Positions 33,855 through 46,055 are shown, numbered from the stretch's first letter. The stretch is DNA of 64,000 bases from Delphinapterus leucas (GCF_002288925.2 NW_022098031.1:11727309-11791308); one strand, 5' to 3'. Numbers and translations are program-made. The notes: generated by a model from the letters alone, not told the origin.

Positions 33855-34345
33855 CCATGCTTGGTGTGTATAGTAGACAGAATAATACCTTCCCCTAAAA
33901 TATACATATTCTACTCCTTGAAATTTGTGAGTTTATTACGTTCCATGGCAAAAGAAACTTTGTAGCTGATATTAACTTAAAGATCTTGAGATGGGGAGAT
34001 TATTCTGGTGGGCTCAAAGTTATCAAAAAGGTCCTTGTAAAAGGGCAGCAGGAAGGTCAGAAGCAGAGGAAGGAGGCAATGGACAATATAAGCAGAGGTC
34101 AGAGAGAAATTTGAAAATACTATGCTGCTAACTTTCAAGATGGAGGAAAGGGCCATAAACCAAGGAATGCAGGTGACCTCTACGAGCCAGAAAAGTCACG
34201 GAAATGGGTTCTCCCCTAGAGCTTCCAAAAACTGACACCTTGATTTTAGGACTTGTGAGCTACAGAACTGTAAGATAATAAATGTGTTGGTTAAGCCACT
34301 GCATTTGTGGTAATTTGCTACAGCAGCAATAGGACACTAATACGG
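33855..34345 (+). repeat. MLT1-like MaLR LTR
   Basis: The order 'gttccatggcaaaagaaactttgtagctgat', 'aagatcttgagatggggagatta', 'aaggtccttgtaaaagggcag', 'gaatgcaggtgacctctacga' and 'agaactgtaagataataaatgtg' is typical of an ERVL-MaLR solo LTR in plus orientation. The ends are diverged and the subfamily is not assigned. Confidence 0.65.
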
Positions 34346-34649
34346 AATTGTCAGAGCACAAGTAGAGTACAGACCAAATCCCTGCAGTGGTTTCTGAATG
34401 CTGTTGCTTCCCAGCCTGTGTCCAGTTCAGTTGTATACTGCCAGGATAGTAGGGTTGATTTCACCATCAGTGCATGGTCTCAGAGCACTGATATCTTACC
34501 CAGAAAGAGCCAGCTGGAGTCTCTTGCCTAAAAGTAAAAGGGCAGAAACTTGAGGCTTTTGGTTCTTCTCCTTTAATTAGCCTAGAACATTCTGAGTCCT
34601 CAGAGTATTTCTTTCTGATTAGTTTCTAATAGGGACAAAAATCATCCTA

Positions 34650-34677
34650 CATTTTAGGGTAATTGTGAGGATTCAAT

Positions 34678-34733
<56 letters not shown>

Positions 34734-34789
34734 CTTAAAATATTGCCTGGTACATAGAAAGCCTTCAGTAGGTGTTAGCTGTTACCATT
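34650..34789 (+). repeat. MIR SINE 3' part carrying a (TA)n tract
   Basis: 'gggtaattgtgaggattcaatgac' and 'tattgcctggtacatagaaagcc' with 'aggtgttagctgttacca' are MIR core and tail words. A TA microsatellite separates them. Confidence 0.7.
34683..34730. repeat. (TA)n microsatellite, about 24 units
   Basis: A pure run of TA dinucleotides. The sequence is self-complementary, so its length is likely to vary between individuals and assemblies. Confidence 0.98.
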
Positions 34790-35215
34790 TGTATTAGTTA
34801 GCGTTCTCCTGAGAGAGAGAGATAGAACCAATAGGATTTGTGTGTGTGTATTATACTGAGAGAGTTATTTTAAGGAACTGGCTGATAGAGTTGTGGGGTT
34901 GGACAAATCTGAAATCCGCAGGGCAGACCAATAGGCTGGAGACCCAGGAAAGAATCGATGTTGCAGTCTTGAGTTCAAAGGAAGTCTTGAGGCAGAATTC
35001 CTTCTCCCTTGGGGACTTCAGTCTTCTTCTTTTAGCTTTCCACTGATTGGATGAGGCCCATCCACATTATGAGGGTAATCTGCTTGACTCACAGTTTACT
35101 GATTTAAATGTTAATTGCATCTAAAAAACATCTTCACAACTACATCTAAACTGGTGTTTGACCAAACATCTCAGCACCATAGGCAAGCCAAGTTGACATA
35201 AAGTCAACTCTCACA
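34790..35215 (-). repeat. LTR-like repeat with TG...CA ends
   Basis: It starts 'tgtattagttagcgttctcc', has 'gaaccaataggatttg', 'ggctggagacccaggaaagaa', 'attggatgaggcccatccac' and ends 'aagtcaactctcaca'. The TG/CA termini and 426-base length fit an LTR. The order of features resembles a MaLR-like LTR in reverse. I saw no matching 5-base duplication. Confidence 0.5.
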
Positions 35216-35647
35216 CTGTTCCTATCTTATTTCAGTGGCTAAGACCTCCAGGAAAACATAAAATAGTAAAAATAAATACTGGACATCTTTATCCTGTTTC
35301 TCATGAGAATGCTCTACTATGTCTTCATCTCTATTAAGTACTGTTAAGGAACTATTCTCTATTCCCACTTTAGTATATTTTTAATCATAAATGGGTACCA
35401 TCTGCTAAGATGATTATATAATTTTTCTCTTTTGACTTATTGAAATGATATATTTTATTTATAGACATCTTATTAATAAACCATTTCTTGCATTCCTATG
35501 GTAAAACTTGGTCAGATTGTAGTTTTCTTTTCAGATGCTGCCAAATGTAATTTCTTAGTATTTCAGTTCATTTTTTATAGTTTATTTTTGCATCATTCAG
35601 TTCTCACTCTCCCTTTTTAATATAAAGTATATAATAAGAGATGTGTG
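35216..35647. other. Unassigned AT-rich sequence
   Basis: Possible old L1 remnants ('gacatcttattaataaaccatttcttgcattcc' recalls the L1 ORF2 region in reverse) but nothing secure. Confidence 0.35.
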
Positions 35648-36178
35648 TTTTTAATTGAAGTATAGTTGATTTACAATATTGTGTTAGTTTCTGGTGTACA
35701 TCGAAGTGATTCAGTTATACATGTATATATTCTTTGTCAGATTCTTTTCCATCATAATTTATTACAAGATATTAAATATAGTTCCCTGTGCTTTACGTAG
35801 GACTTTGTTATTTATCTATTTTATATATAGTAGTTGGTATCTGTTAATCCCAAACTCTTACTTTAACCCTCCCCGCCTTTGGTAGCCATAAGTTTGTTTT
35901 CTATATCTGTGAATCTATTTCTGTTTTGTAAATAAGTTCTTTTGTATTATTTTTTAGATTCCACATACAAGTGACATAATTTGATATTTGTCTTCCTCTG
36001 TCTGACTTACTTCACTTTGTATGATAATCCATGTTGCTGCAAATGGCATTATTACATTCTTTCTATGGCTCAGTAATATTCCATTATGTATACCACATCT
36101 TCTTTATAGATTCATCTGTCGATAAACATTTAGGTCACTTCCATGTCTTAGCTATTGTAAATTGTGCTTGTTGTTACT
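35648..36178 (-). mobile_element. LINE-1 3' end fragment
   Basis: The plus strand begins 'aattgaagtatagttgatttacaatattg' and runs through 'ttccctgtgctttacgtagg', 'ttccacatacaagtgacata' and 'ggctcagtaatattccatta'. This is the 3' UTR and ORF2 end of a cetartiodactyl-type L1 in reverse, 5'-truncated. A second, different L1 starts about 120 bases downstream and repeats the ORF2 end, so they are separate insertions. Confidence 0.9.
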
Positions 36179-36299
36179 TTTATAAACCAAGAGTTTCACT
36201 CACTCAGCAAATATCATTTCCTCACCTAGTATAAGAAGCACAATTTAGTTCTGACAATACAGTGGTGAATTAGTCAAACTATCCTTGGCATTGCATCTT

Positions 36300-38940
36300 T
36301 AAAATTTTTACCTTTTGACACCCTTCACCCACTTCTCCCATCCTCCACCTCCCCCCAGCAACTACCAATCTGTTCTCTATATCTATGAGCTTGTTTGTTT
36401 TTTTTTAAGATTCCACACATGAGAAGGATCATACAATATTTGTCTCTCTCTATCTGACTTACTTTACTTAGCATAGTGCCCTCAAGGTCCACCCATGTTG
36501 TCACAAACAGCAAGATTTCATTCTTTTTTATGGCAGAGCAGTATTCCTGTGCATGTATATATACCACAGTTTCTTTATCCATTCATCCATCAATGGAGAC
36601 TTAGGTTGTCTTCCATATCTTGGCTGTTATAAGTAATGCTGCAGTGAACATGGGGATGCACATATATTTCAAGTTAATGTTTTTGTTTTCTTCGGATAAA
36701 TAGGTAGAAGTAAAACGGCTGGATCATATGGTAGTTCTATTTTTAATTTTTTGAGGAAACTCCATACTGTTTTCCAGAATGGCTGCACCAATTTGCATTC
36801 TCACCAACAGTGCACAGGGGTTACCTTTTCTCCACATGCTCACCAACACTTGTTATTTCTTGTCATTTTGATAAAAACCATTGTAACAGGTATGAGGTGA
36901 TAGCTCATTGTGGTTTTGATTTGCATTTCCCTGATGATTAATGATAGTGAGCATATTTTCATGTGCCTGTTGCCTATCTGTATGTCTTCTTTGGAAAAAT
37001 ATCTATTCAGATCTTCTTCCTATTTTTAACCAGATTCTTTGGTTTTCTGCTATTGAGTTGTATGAGTTCTTCATATATTTTGGATATTAGTCCCGTATCA
37101 AATATGTGATTTGCAAATATTTTCTCCGATTCAGTAAGTTGCCTTTAATTTTGTTGGTAGGTTTCCTTTGCTGTGTAGAAGCTGCTTAGTTGGATGTAGT
37201 CCCACTTACTTATTTTTGCTTTTGTTGCTTTTGCTTTTGGTGTCAGGTTCAAAAGATCATCACCAAGACCTATGTCAGGAAGCTTGCTGCCTATATTTTC
37301 TTCTAGGAGTTTTATAGTTTCAGGTCTCACATTCAAGTCTTTAATCCATTTCAAGTTCATTTTTGTGTATGCTTTAAAATAGGGGATCCAGTTTCATTGT
37401 TTTGCATATAGCTGTCCAGTTTTTCTAACACCATTTATTGGACAGACTGCCCTTTCCCCATTGTATGTATATATTCTTGGCTCCTTGTCATAAATTAATT
37501 GATTATATATGCATGGGTCTATTACTGGGATCTCTATTCTGTTCCATTATGTGTCTGGTTTTACAAATACCATACTATTTTAACTACTATAGCTTTGTAA
37601 TATAGTTTGAAATCAGGGGACATCATGCCTCCAGCTTTTTTCTTCTTTCTCTAGATACTTTGGCTATTCGGTGGTTTTTTTGGTTTTTTGTGTTTTTTTG
37701 TTTTTGTGGTTCCATATACTTTTTGGGATTATTTGTTCTATTTATCTGAGAAAATGCCATTGGAATTTTGGTAGGGATTTCATTGAAACTGTAGATTGCT
37801 TTGGGTAGTATGAACATTTTAACAATATTGACTCTCCCAATTAATGAACATGGGATAGCTTTCCACTTGTGTCTTCTTCAATTTCTCTCATTAAAGTCTT
37901 ATAGTTTTCAGTAGACAGGTCTTTCACCTCCTTGGTTAAATTTATTACAAGGTATTTTATTCTTTTTTATCCAATTGTCAATGGGATTGTTTTCTTTATT
38001 TCTATTTCTGATAGTTTGTTATTATTGTATTAATTTTGTATCCCACAGCTTTACTGAATTCATTTATTATTAGTTTTATCAGTTTTTTTTTAATGGAGCA
38101 TTTAGATTTTCTATATATAAGAAATTCATTTATTATTTATTTATTATTAGTTTATTATTATTATTAGTTTATTACTACTTATTTATTATTAGTTTATTAT
38201 TAGAATTCATTTATTATTAGTTTTATCAGTTTTTTTTAATGGAGCATTTAGATTTTCTATATATAACATCACATCATCTGCAAATAGTGACAGTTTTACT
38301 TCTTCCTTTCCAATTTGGATGCATTTTATTTCTTTTTCTTGACTAATTGCTGTGGCTGGGTCTTCCAATACTATGTTGAATAAAAGTGGTGAGAGAGGAC
38401 ATCCTGTCTTATTCCTAATCTTAGAGGGAAAGTTTTCACCTTTGTACCACTAAGTATGATGTTAGCTGTGGGCTTGTCATATTTAGCCTTTATTATTTTA
38501 ACGTATGTTCCCTCTATACCTTCTTTGTTGAGAGCTTTTATCATAAATGGATGTTTAATTTTGTCAACTGCTTTTTCTGCGTCTATTGAAATGATTGTAT
38601 GATTTCTATCCTTCATTTTGTTAATGTGGTGTATCACATGACTGATTTATGGATGTTAAACCATCCTTGCATCCCTGGGATAAATTCTACTTAATCCTGG
38701 TGTATGATGCTTTTAATTTTAATTAGTTTAAATTGAATTTGGTTTGCTAATATTTTGTTGAGGATTTTTGCATCTATGTTTATTGGGGATATTGGCCTAT
38801 AATTTTTTTTTTCTTGTGTCCTTGTCTGATTTTGGTATCAGGATAATGCCGACCCATAAAATGAGTTTGGAAGAATTCTCTCCTCTTCTAATTTTTGGAA
38901 GAGTTTGAGAAGGTATGGATTAATTCTTTGTTTTAAAGTC
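36300..38940 (-). mobile_element. LINE-1 3' half (ORF2 reverse transcriptase to 3' end)
   Basis: Minus-strand frames give L1 ORF2 pieces: 38637-38371 ('[22 protein letters not shown]', RT), 37817-37623, 37360-37145 ('[24 protein letters not shown]') and 36582-36325 ('EYCSAIKKNEILLFVTTWVDLEGTMLSKVSQ', C-terminal end). The FADD-encoding bases lie at 38273-38284. The element is cut off 5' of the RT palm near 38940. Many frameshifts and stops make it inactive. It also holds an internal duplication at 38056-38266. Confidence 0.92.
38056..38266. repeat. Local duplication inside the L1
   Basis: A 65-base segment starting at 'gaattcatttattattag' (38056-38120) recurs almost unchanged as 64 bases at 38203-38266; the difference is one T in a T run. 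Between the copies lie 82 bases of 'ttattattag'-type A/T-rich repeats. Only one copy exists in the usual L1. Confidence 0.9.
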
Positions 38941-40279
38941 TATTGTCTAATACTTTAAATTTATTTTTAATTTGTATTCCTAAGTCAGTGTCAGTTGCAT
39001 CTAAATGGTTTTGTTTTTAATTGCTTGGGGAGGAGGGTCTGTCTTTGTGATCTTTGTTAAAATTATAGTTTTGCTCACTTCAAAAATGAATTGATAAGCA
39101 TTCCATCTTTCTCAGTGACATATAGCAATTCATGAAACCTGAGACTAAACATGTTCTTAGTGACAAGATACACAGACTATCTCATCAAAAAAGTAATTTG
39201 GTGTCTTCTTCCCTTGCAAATTCCCTTCCATTGACTCGACATTAACATCATATCAATTTAATATTCTAAACATCCTTAGCATGCTAAAAATGTATGTATA
39301 TTTCCCTTATAAAAACATGACATTTCTTTTTCACTCTTTCAGATCTACTACCTACTTTCTGTAACTCTTGAAAAAATGTCTCTAGCATGAATAGCCAGCT
39401 GTTGTACAAAAAGGGTGGCCATCCAAACCCAGGTCTCTTTATGAGTCATTCTGCTTTAGGAATCAATCCCATATTCTTTGAGTCGTAACTTTCCTTTTCA
39501 AAAGCATCACTGTGTGGGGCTTCTCCTACACTGAAACCAGCGTAGAACAACTTGGCTTATACTTCATGTGGTTTCCTACACAACAAAGTCAAACAAACAA
39601 AAGCATAAAATACGCGGCCACTCTGATTGAAAAAAAAAGCCAGGATTTGGCCTGGGTGGTCTTAGTGAGGATAGTGAGGAGCTCAGTGTTCTTCTTCAGG
39701 GGACTGAGCTGCCACTTAGAGCTCTGGGTGCCTTCTGTTTAAAAGTGAGGCTATCAGTTGGAACAGTAAATTCTGATTCAAAATTTTAAAAGCCTGCCCT
39801 ACCACGCTGCATGCTGCCCCTTCACAGCTGATGACCGAGATGACGTTCTTTACTCCCAGACTCCAGGGAGGCCAAGAGCCAACTGCTACATTGGCCCAAT
39901 ATTCACTGAGGCCAGGTTCAACACTTAAGCTTCTTTATATCTAACGCTCATTTTGCTTTCTGGTGATGGATCTTTAACTAGTCATACAACTGAAAATTAT
40001 TTTCATAAACCAACACGGTCCAAACAGTGTTCTGAGGGACACTAGTGACCTACAGATGTCAGTACGTATTCCAAAAGGAGAGGGAAAAAGAGTCTGTCTT
40101 CAAATTTGGAAAAAGCTGGGTTAAACAAAACTGATTTTTTTTACTGCACAGCCATACAGAGCCTGTAGTATACTGATGTTCTCTGGGACCTCTGAAATTT
40201 TTTTTCTCACAGTACACCTATTAACATTTCCAAGTACATTATTGTTGGGTATATTTTAGGGAAACAGTATCTTAAGTAA
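38941..40279. other. Mostly unique-looking sequence
   Basis: No gene recognised. A piece at 40000-40100 ('caaacagtgttctgagggacactagtg') resembles an old MER-type DNA transposon, but only weakly. Confidence 0.35.
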
Positions 40280-40545
40280 TTATTACTATCATCACCTATA
40301 CTTAGTGCTTACTAGAACTTGAGTACTGTGTTACATAGTCCCAACTATAAATGAGATATTATTAAACTATATCTCACTTAATCCTTGCAACATCTCTAAG
40401 AGTGGGAGTTATTGTCTTCATTGCACAGTGCTGTAGAGAGGTTAAGTAATTAGCCCACAATGACAGCACTAGTGAATCACAAACCCAAATTTGCATCCAG
40501 ATCTGTTTTCAAAGTCTACGTGCTTAACCAGTAAGCTACATTTGC
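40280..40545 (-). repeat. MIR SINE copy, reverse orientation
   Basis: On the plus strand: 'acttagtgcttactagaactt', 'cacttaatccttgcaacatct', 'gagaggttaagtaattagccc', 'tttgcatccagatctg' and 'tacgtgcttaaccagtaagc'. This is the reverse of a nearly complete MIR. Confidence 0.85.
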
Positions 40546-41524
40546 TATAGCACTACTGCACTTTGCAATGGTTACTTCATAAAATAAGACTTTATATTAC
40601 ATTGTAAAAATCAACTTTCCCCATGCTCTGAGAACCATCATATCTTCTCCTGCCCTGAGAGCCAGCCCAGCAGATCCTTCTGTCAGTGAGCAACTTCCCA
40701 CCATACTGCAGCCACTCTCAACCAATGAGAGCTGAATCAAGTGTAATGCATGTTGATTTCTTCCTTGGGGTCTCTCTGTCTGACATCTATGTATGTCAAG
40801 AGATGTCTAAATGATGACCAGACCTTCTACAAAGAAACAAAAGAGGACAGCAAGCTGGATGGTAAAATGCAAGTTTGATAGCATCATCTTCAGGGACACA
40901 GTGGAGGAAAGAGAGGGTAAAGGTTAGTGGGCAATTAGGCTTTGGTGGAAATCCTTTGGTAAAATGAAGGGTACAACTGTGGCCTAGGAGTGCCCAGCCA
41001 TTGTGTGAAATTCTGGAGGCTTGCCATGACCTCAGAGGATCTGAAGAGAAGGAAAGAACTAATTCCAAAGAACTTGCTGGAAACTCATCTCCACAGGGAC
41101 CTTTCATTCCATGTACGGCTGTGGCCCCTCCCATTTAAGGGTCCCATCTCCTGTGCTAACAGGACAGCCTTGTGCTGCCTCTTTTATTGGGATCCACGTT
41201 TCTCAGTCCAGTAACCAGCCTTATTCCAGCTCTGTTCTACACGGCCTTCCATACAAAGAGATGAGAAGTTTATAACTATATAATTTTGCATATCAAAGGA
41301 TGGTCTGCTAGCAGAACTAACCTAGAGTGACCATCTTACTCAGCAAGGGCCATGACAGCATGTTTTTCAGAAAGAATGCCCAGTTTAGAAATTTCCCACC
41401 TCAAGACACCCAGGAATTTAAATTGCCAGACTTGGAAGGTATAGTTTTGAGGAACCCTATTCCTCCTCTCTTAAGATGTCCCCTCATCCTCTCCATTTAA
41501 AATGGTTAGGACTTTTCCACATGT
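40546..41524. other. Unique-looking sequence
   Basis: No family recognised. A 112-codon minus frame (40796-41134) and a 74-codon plus frame (40990-41214) overlap in opposite directions, with no domain seen. Confidence 0.4.
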
Positions 41525-41990
41525 GTGAGTTAGCTATTGTTGTAAAACAAACTAACCCTAATACTAGTGGCTTAAAATAACTAGCATTTGTTATTTATTA
41601 TGAGTCTACAAATGGGCTGAGCACTTCTGCTGATTTGGGCTTGACTTAACAGGTTCTATCTGCGCATACTCGTGCATCCTTGGTTAGCTGGCCAATCTTC
41701 AGGAGGCTGGCTGGTCTAGGATGGCTTGAGCTGGGATGACTCACCTCCATTCCACATGGTCTCTCATCCTCTAGCAGGCTAGCCTGGGCTCATTGTCATG
41801 GTAACTGCAGGGGTTGAAGGAAGGAAAGAAAACAAATTTCAATGTATAAGCACATTTCAAGCCTCTTGTGGTGCATTTCCTAACATTTCATTGACCAAAA
41901 CAAGTCTCATGATGAGCTTCAGGTCAGAATAGGAGGAAACAACAAAGTTACAGGGGAAAGGCCATGGTAGGTACTCTCATGCATCACAAA
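41525..41990 (-). repeat. LTR-like repeat, same family as 11.5 kb copy
   Basis: It carries 'gtgagttagctattgttgtaaaacaaac', 'actagtggcttaaaataac', 'ggctggtctaggatgg' and 'caggctagcctgggctcattg'. The shared words and order with 11545-12010 show a common family, probably a MaLR/ERVL-type LTR in reverse. Confidence 0.5.
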
Positions 41991-42185
41991 TATCTCTTGA
42001 CTTCAATTTGAATCATACGGTGAATAGAGTTATAAAAGTGGCTAGGTTAGAGCTAAGAAGAATCATACTAACCTAGGCTCTTTGATGACTCACAATTCCA
42101 GAATTAGCCTAAGACTCAACTCAGAATATTGGAAGCCCTTTCTACAATTTCTACAATTTTGGTCAAAACTAAGAAAATGCAGTAC

Positions 42186-42792
42186 TGAATGGGATCAGGA
42201 TATGCCACCCCAAAATATGCCACTTTAACATAAGAATTATTTTAAGCTGAAGACATCTGAAATTCAACAGATGTAGAAAGAAGGCTTCCTGGAGCTTCTC
42301 TTATCTGAATTAAAGCAGAAATTTCTGGGAAGTCAGGCTACCACAAATACCCTCTTCGGCGTGAGTCTGTTCCCAGGAAAAACACCAAGAATAAACCTAC
42401 CATAATCCTCTCTTCCAGGGAGTTTTATGGCCATGAAGGAGACAGAAAGATCACTCAGCATAGACAGATATCACAAACTTTTTAAACTCTCATTTGCCTC
42501 GTTTGTCTTCCCTTAAAAACAAACAAACAAAAGCAAAAACTCCCTTGTCTTTCATAAAAACAAAAACCTATTCGTCCTTCCCATAGAAACCCTTTCTCCG
42601 CTCTCTCTTTCCCCTAACAGGTTAGGTATATAGGCTGCACCCCTTTAAGTTACTCATCACTGAGCGCTCCTGCATGTATCTGCGTTGCATGTGTAAATTT
42701 TTTCTCCTCTTAATCTGTCTTTTGTCACTCTAATTTACAGGACTCACTCAACCAGCATACAAGGTTAGAGGAAAAGTTTTTCCTCCCATACA
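42186..42792 (+). mobile_element. Solo LTR of an ERV1-type endogenous retrovirus
   Basis: The 607-base segment starts TG and ends CA. It contains 'tatgccaccccaaaatatgcca' near the start, a TATA-like 'ggtatata' near 42625, and 'gcgctcctgcatgtatctgcg' with 'aatctgtcttttgtcactctaatttacagg' near the end. These are typical of a gammaretrovirus-related (ERV1) LTR. A 4-base duplication, 'gtac', abuts both ends (42182-42185 and 42793-42796), the size ERV1 integrases make. No internal viral genes remain, so it is a solo LTR left by recombination. It is old and diverged, and no intact polyadenylation signal was seen. Confidence 0.8.
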
Positions 42793-42919
42793 GTACCATC
42801 CCTATGAACTACCCAGGTCAGAAGCCACTCTATGAATGCCCTGTTTAAGCCATTTGAGTTGGAGTCGTATGTTGCTTACAGCCAATAGCATCCTACCTAA
42901 TTGAGTATTAGGTTTGAGT

Positions 42920-43270
42920 TGCCTATTGAACAACTAAAGGGAGATATCAGGGAAACAAATGAATCTACATTTGTGGGAAGAGGTCAGGGTAGAAGATAGA
43001 GACTTGAAGTCTTAGGCATATAGGCTCTATTTGAAGTCACATGATTGGATAAAATCACGTTGGAAGGAATGTAAAAAGAGCAGAGAAGAGGGCACAGGAC
43101 TGAGTCTTAGGGAGCTCTAATATTTTAAGTTGGGTGGGGGAAAAGGAGATAGCAAAAGACACTCAGAATGATGAAAAAGTAGGAGGAAAGCCAAGAGAAT
43201 GTGATGTTATGGAAGCCCAAAGGGGAAAGAAGGGATTTCAAGAGGGAACAGGAGTTGTATTATGTTGAAA
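42920..43270 (+). repeat. Ancient LINE-like repeat, family not resolved
   Basis: The words 'ggcatataggctctatttgaagtcacatgattgga', 'ggcacaggactgagtcttagggagctc' and 'ggaaagccaagagaatgtgatg' follow the downstream part of the same old repeat family as 18.17-18.87 kb. Confidence 0.5.
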
Positions 43271-43329
43271 ACTTCTGAAAACCTATGCTCTAAAGCCCTT
43301 TTGGACTTACAGAGCTTCATCTGTTCCAG

Positions 43330-44110
43330 AACCAGCACCCTTGCTGTCTATGCTCTAAGTTGTTGAATTTTCTTTTCCTCTGTCTCACATCTCCAAGCCA
43401 TGCTGTCCTTGCTTCTGTGACTTCACCTGTATTGCAGCCTCCCCTGAAAACATGCCTCCTTCCATCTCTCCTCTCTAACTCCTGCTGTCCCTCCAGATCT
43501 CAGCCTAGACACTGCTTCTCCAGAACTGGCTGAGGGACCCCTTCCACATGCCTCCAAAGGACCCTGCACTTCCGCTATCCTAGTCAGCTTGGTCTGCCAT
43601 AACAGAATACTCCAAACTGGGAGGCTTAAACAACAAAAGTTTATTTTCTCACAGTTTTGGAGGCTAGAAGTCCAACATCAAGGTGCCATCACAGTTGGTT
43701 TCTGATGAGGCCTCTTTCCTTGGCTTACAGACAGCTGCCTTCTTGCTGTCTTCACATGGCCTGCACACAGAGAGAATGCTCTCATTTCTCTTCTTCTTAT
43801 AAAAACAACAGTCCTGGTTGGTTAGGGCCTAACCTTATAATCTCATTTAACTTTAAGTACCTCCTTAAAGGCCTTATCTCAAATACAGTCACATTGGGGG
43901 TTAGGGCTGCAACGTACGAAATTTGCAGGGAACACAATTCAGTCCAAAGCACTTATTGGATGATAACTTCTGTATTTCCCATTTGACTATAAATTCTGTG
44001 AGGCTAAGCCCAGGCAATGTGTATATTTTATTTCCTATTATCTTTAGCATGTAACACAGTGCCTGAGGTGCTAAACAAATTTATGGACTAAATGAATGAG
44101 AACATGAATG
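43330..44110 (+). repeat. L2 LINE 3' end, split by an LTR
   Basis: The left part (43330-43582) has L2-like C/T-rich words such as 'agatctcagcctagacac' and 'ggctgagggaccccttccac'. The right part (43956-44110) has 'tgactataaattctgtgagg', 'acacagtgcctgaggtgc' and 'actaaatgaatgag'. Together they make one L2 3' end interrupted by the LTR at 43583-43955. Confidence 0.7.
43583..43955 (-). repeat. MLT1/MST-like MaLR LTR inside L2
   Basis: Plus-strand words 'ggtctgccataacagaatac', 'actgggaggcttaaacaacaaaag', 'ctcacagttttggaggctagaagtcc' and 'cacattgggggttaggg' are the reverse complement of an ERVL-MaLR LTR. The outer limits are estimated. Confidence 0.8.
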
Positions 44111-46053
44111 CAAGACTGGCCTCTGCTCTGCCATGTGGCTAACCCACATAGTTAGCCTAGGCGGTACCCTAATTGAGAATTCTCCTCCCAGGAGCGTCCC
44201 ATTTTCAATGTTCAGTAAAATCCAGCCCATTTGAAATAAATGGAAGGAAACCCAGTGTGAATCAGTGAGAAAGTAGAGAATTTTAAAAGAAGTTTTGGTA
44301 CTTTCAAGGAAGCCCTAAAAAATCATCTGTCATGTCTGAACTAATGCTTTGTAATTTGTTCACTAATTGTTTGCCTTCCAACAAATGTTGAAAATAGTTT
44401 AAAATGTAATGAAAGGCCTTTCTTAAGTAAATGTTGCAATCATCCTGAAGATGAGTTTATACTCTCCCTTTGTTAGCAAATTCTACTTACTACATACAGA
44501 TAGGGCAAAGGTAAACTTTAATCCAGCTTCTGGAAAAAAAAAAATGTTGAATTGTTTAAGTCCTTGTCCAGGGTTTCATCTTTAGGAAAGATGAAAATGG
44601 ATGAGAAAAGGGGGCTGCAGAGGGGCTCAGAATTGTATTATTTCAAAACTCTGTCTTTACATAATATCGAAGTAGTGAGTTTGATTTACAGATGTTAGAA
44701 TACTATCTTTGGAAATAGGAAGTCAGCAATGGCATATATATTCTCCTTCCTCCGCTGAAGATTACACACATAGTTTTTTAAAGATATGAAAATGATTTAG
44801 AAATATGGAGAGAAACTGGCTTTTTTTAGGAATTTCATTTCTAGGTTTTCCTAAACTCTAACAAGTGTTAAGGGAAAAAACATCTTTTAACAAGTTTCCA
44901 ACTGTTCACCAATGTTAATCCTTCAAGGGCGCCATTCTTCTTCTTTATTAAACTTGAGTGTATTAGGTAAAGGCTGGCTTGGGGTGTAAATGCCCAGTTC
45001 CAGGTATAGCAACACGAGAAAGAAGAGGCACTCAGCTCCCCGAAGGTTCCAGCTTTCTCTGTGTAACTGGATTAGGGCTATTCTCCCAGCGGTGGCCCCA
45101 TGAGGCTCGGTGACACGTGACAATCATGCTGACTTGCAGCCCATGCTGACACAGACTGTACTAACAGTAACACTCAGACACACCCCAGCTCATTCGTCCT
45201 TCTAACCCCAGGTGGTGTCAAGTGGAAAAATGATTCGAAGAGGCAGCACAGGCGATACCTCTAGCTCCAAGAATCACTGCCAATTCCTTTAACAACAGAA
45301 TAGTACAAGAGGGAAGGGACAGATGCTGGGAAAGAAATACTAAACTTGGATAATTATTTCATTTTAGCACAGCTCCAGAACAACCTTACCTTGTCCCTTT
45401 TTGGCCCTTGACATACACATAGATTTGTGGAGATGTTCTGTTATGTCAGTGAGTTCTTGTGACAGTATGGAGAGAAACAAATACGGCTCAGAGATTTTAA
45501 GAGATTGCTGAGAATTAATAATACCCAAAAGGAGAAGTACAGTGGGCACGTGTGCCATGGGCTAGTTCAGATGTGGCCTCTTCTTCCAGTTCATTGATGA
45601 TGGTCCCCAGGCAAAACCTCACTGGTAAAGCCACTTTATAGTAAATATTTCTCCCTTTGGCCACCAGGCAGTTCTCTAAGGTAGCTGTAGCCTGCAGGTC
45701 CTGAAATGTGGCTTCGATTTTTGCCACAATGCAGAGTTTGAAGGTAGGCACGGTGCCAGCCATGTTTAAATGGAGCGAGTGTGAAGGCTTTGGGGGATAC
45801 AATTGGAAGGGTTTGGTGGGTAATGTGTGTAAGTAAAGGCTGTATCTTAAGTGCCTGGCGGTTCTTGGCAAGGTCCAAGCTGGTCCTGTAAAAGGATTTT
45901 GGGCCTCTCTCCAGCAGAGTCTGAGACAGCAAGACACACCCTCTGGTCTTGGCTGTAACCCACGAGTGAAATTGACTTTCCTGGTCCTGATGGGATAAGG
46001 AAGACCTCAAACTCCTCAGGCTGCCGGAATAACCTCTACGTGCACACGTGTGT

Positions 46054-46055
<2 letters not shown>
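44111..46055. other. Repeat-poor stretch of 1.9 kb
   Basis: No interspersed repeat recognised. Two minus-strand frames of 140 and 151 codons (45515-45937, 45636-46091) overlap out of phase; one runs into the CA microsatellite. Neither shows a known domain. Confidence 0.4.

Noticed and set aside
38120..38203. Array-like A/T repeats between two equal segments, as a CRISPR-like pattern
   Set aside because: The window is eukaryotic; the units are irregular slippage-type A/T repeats in an L1, not repeats and spacers.
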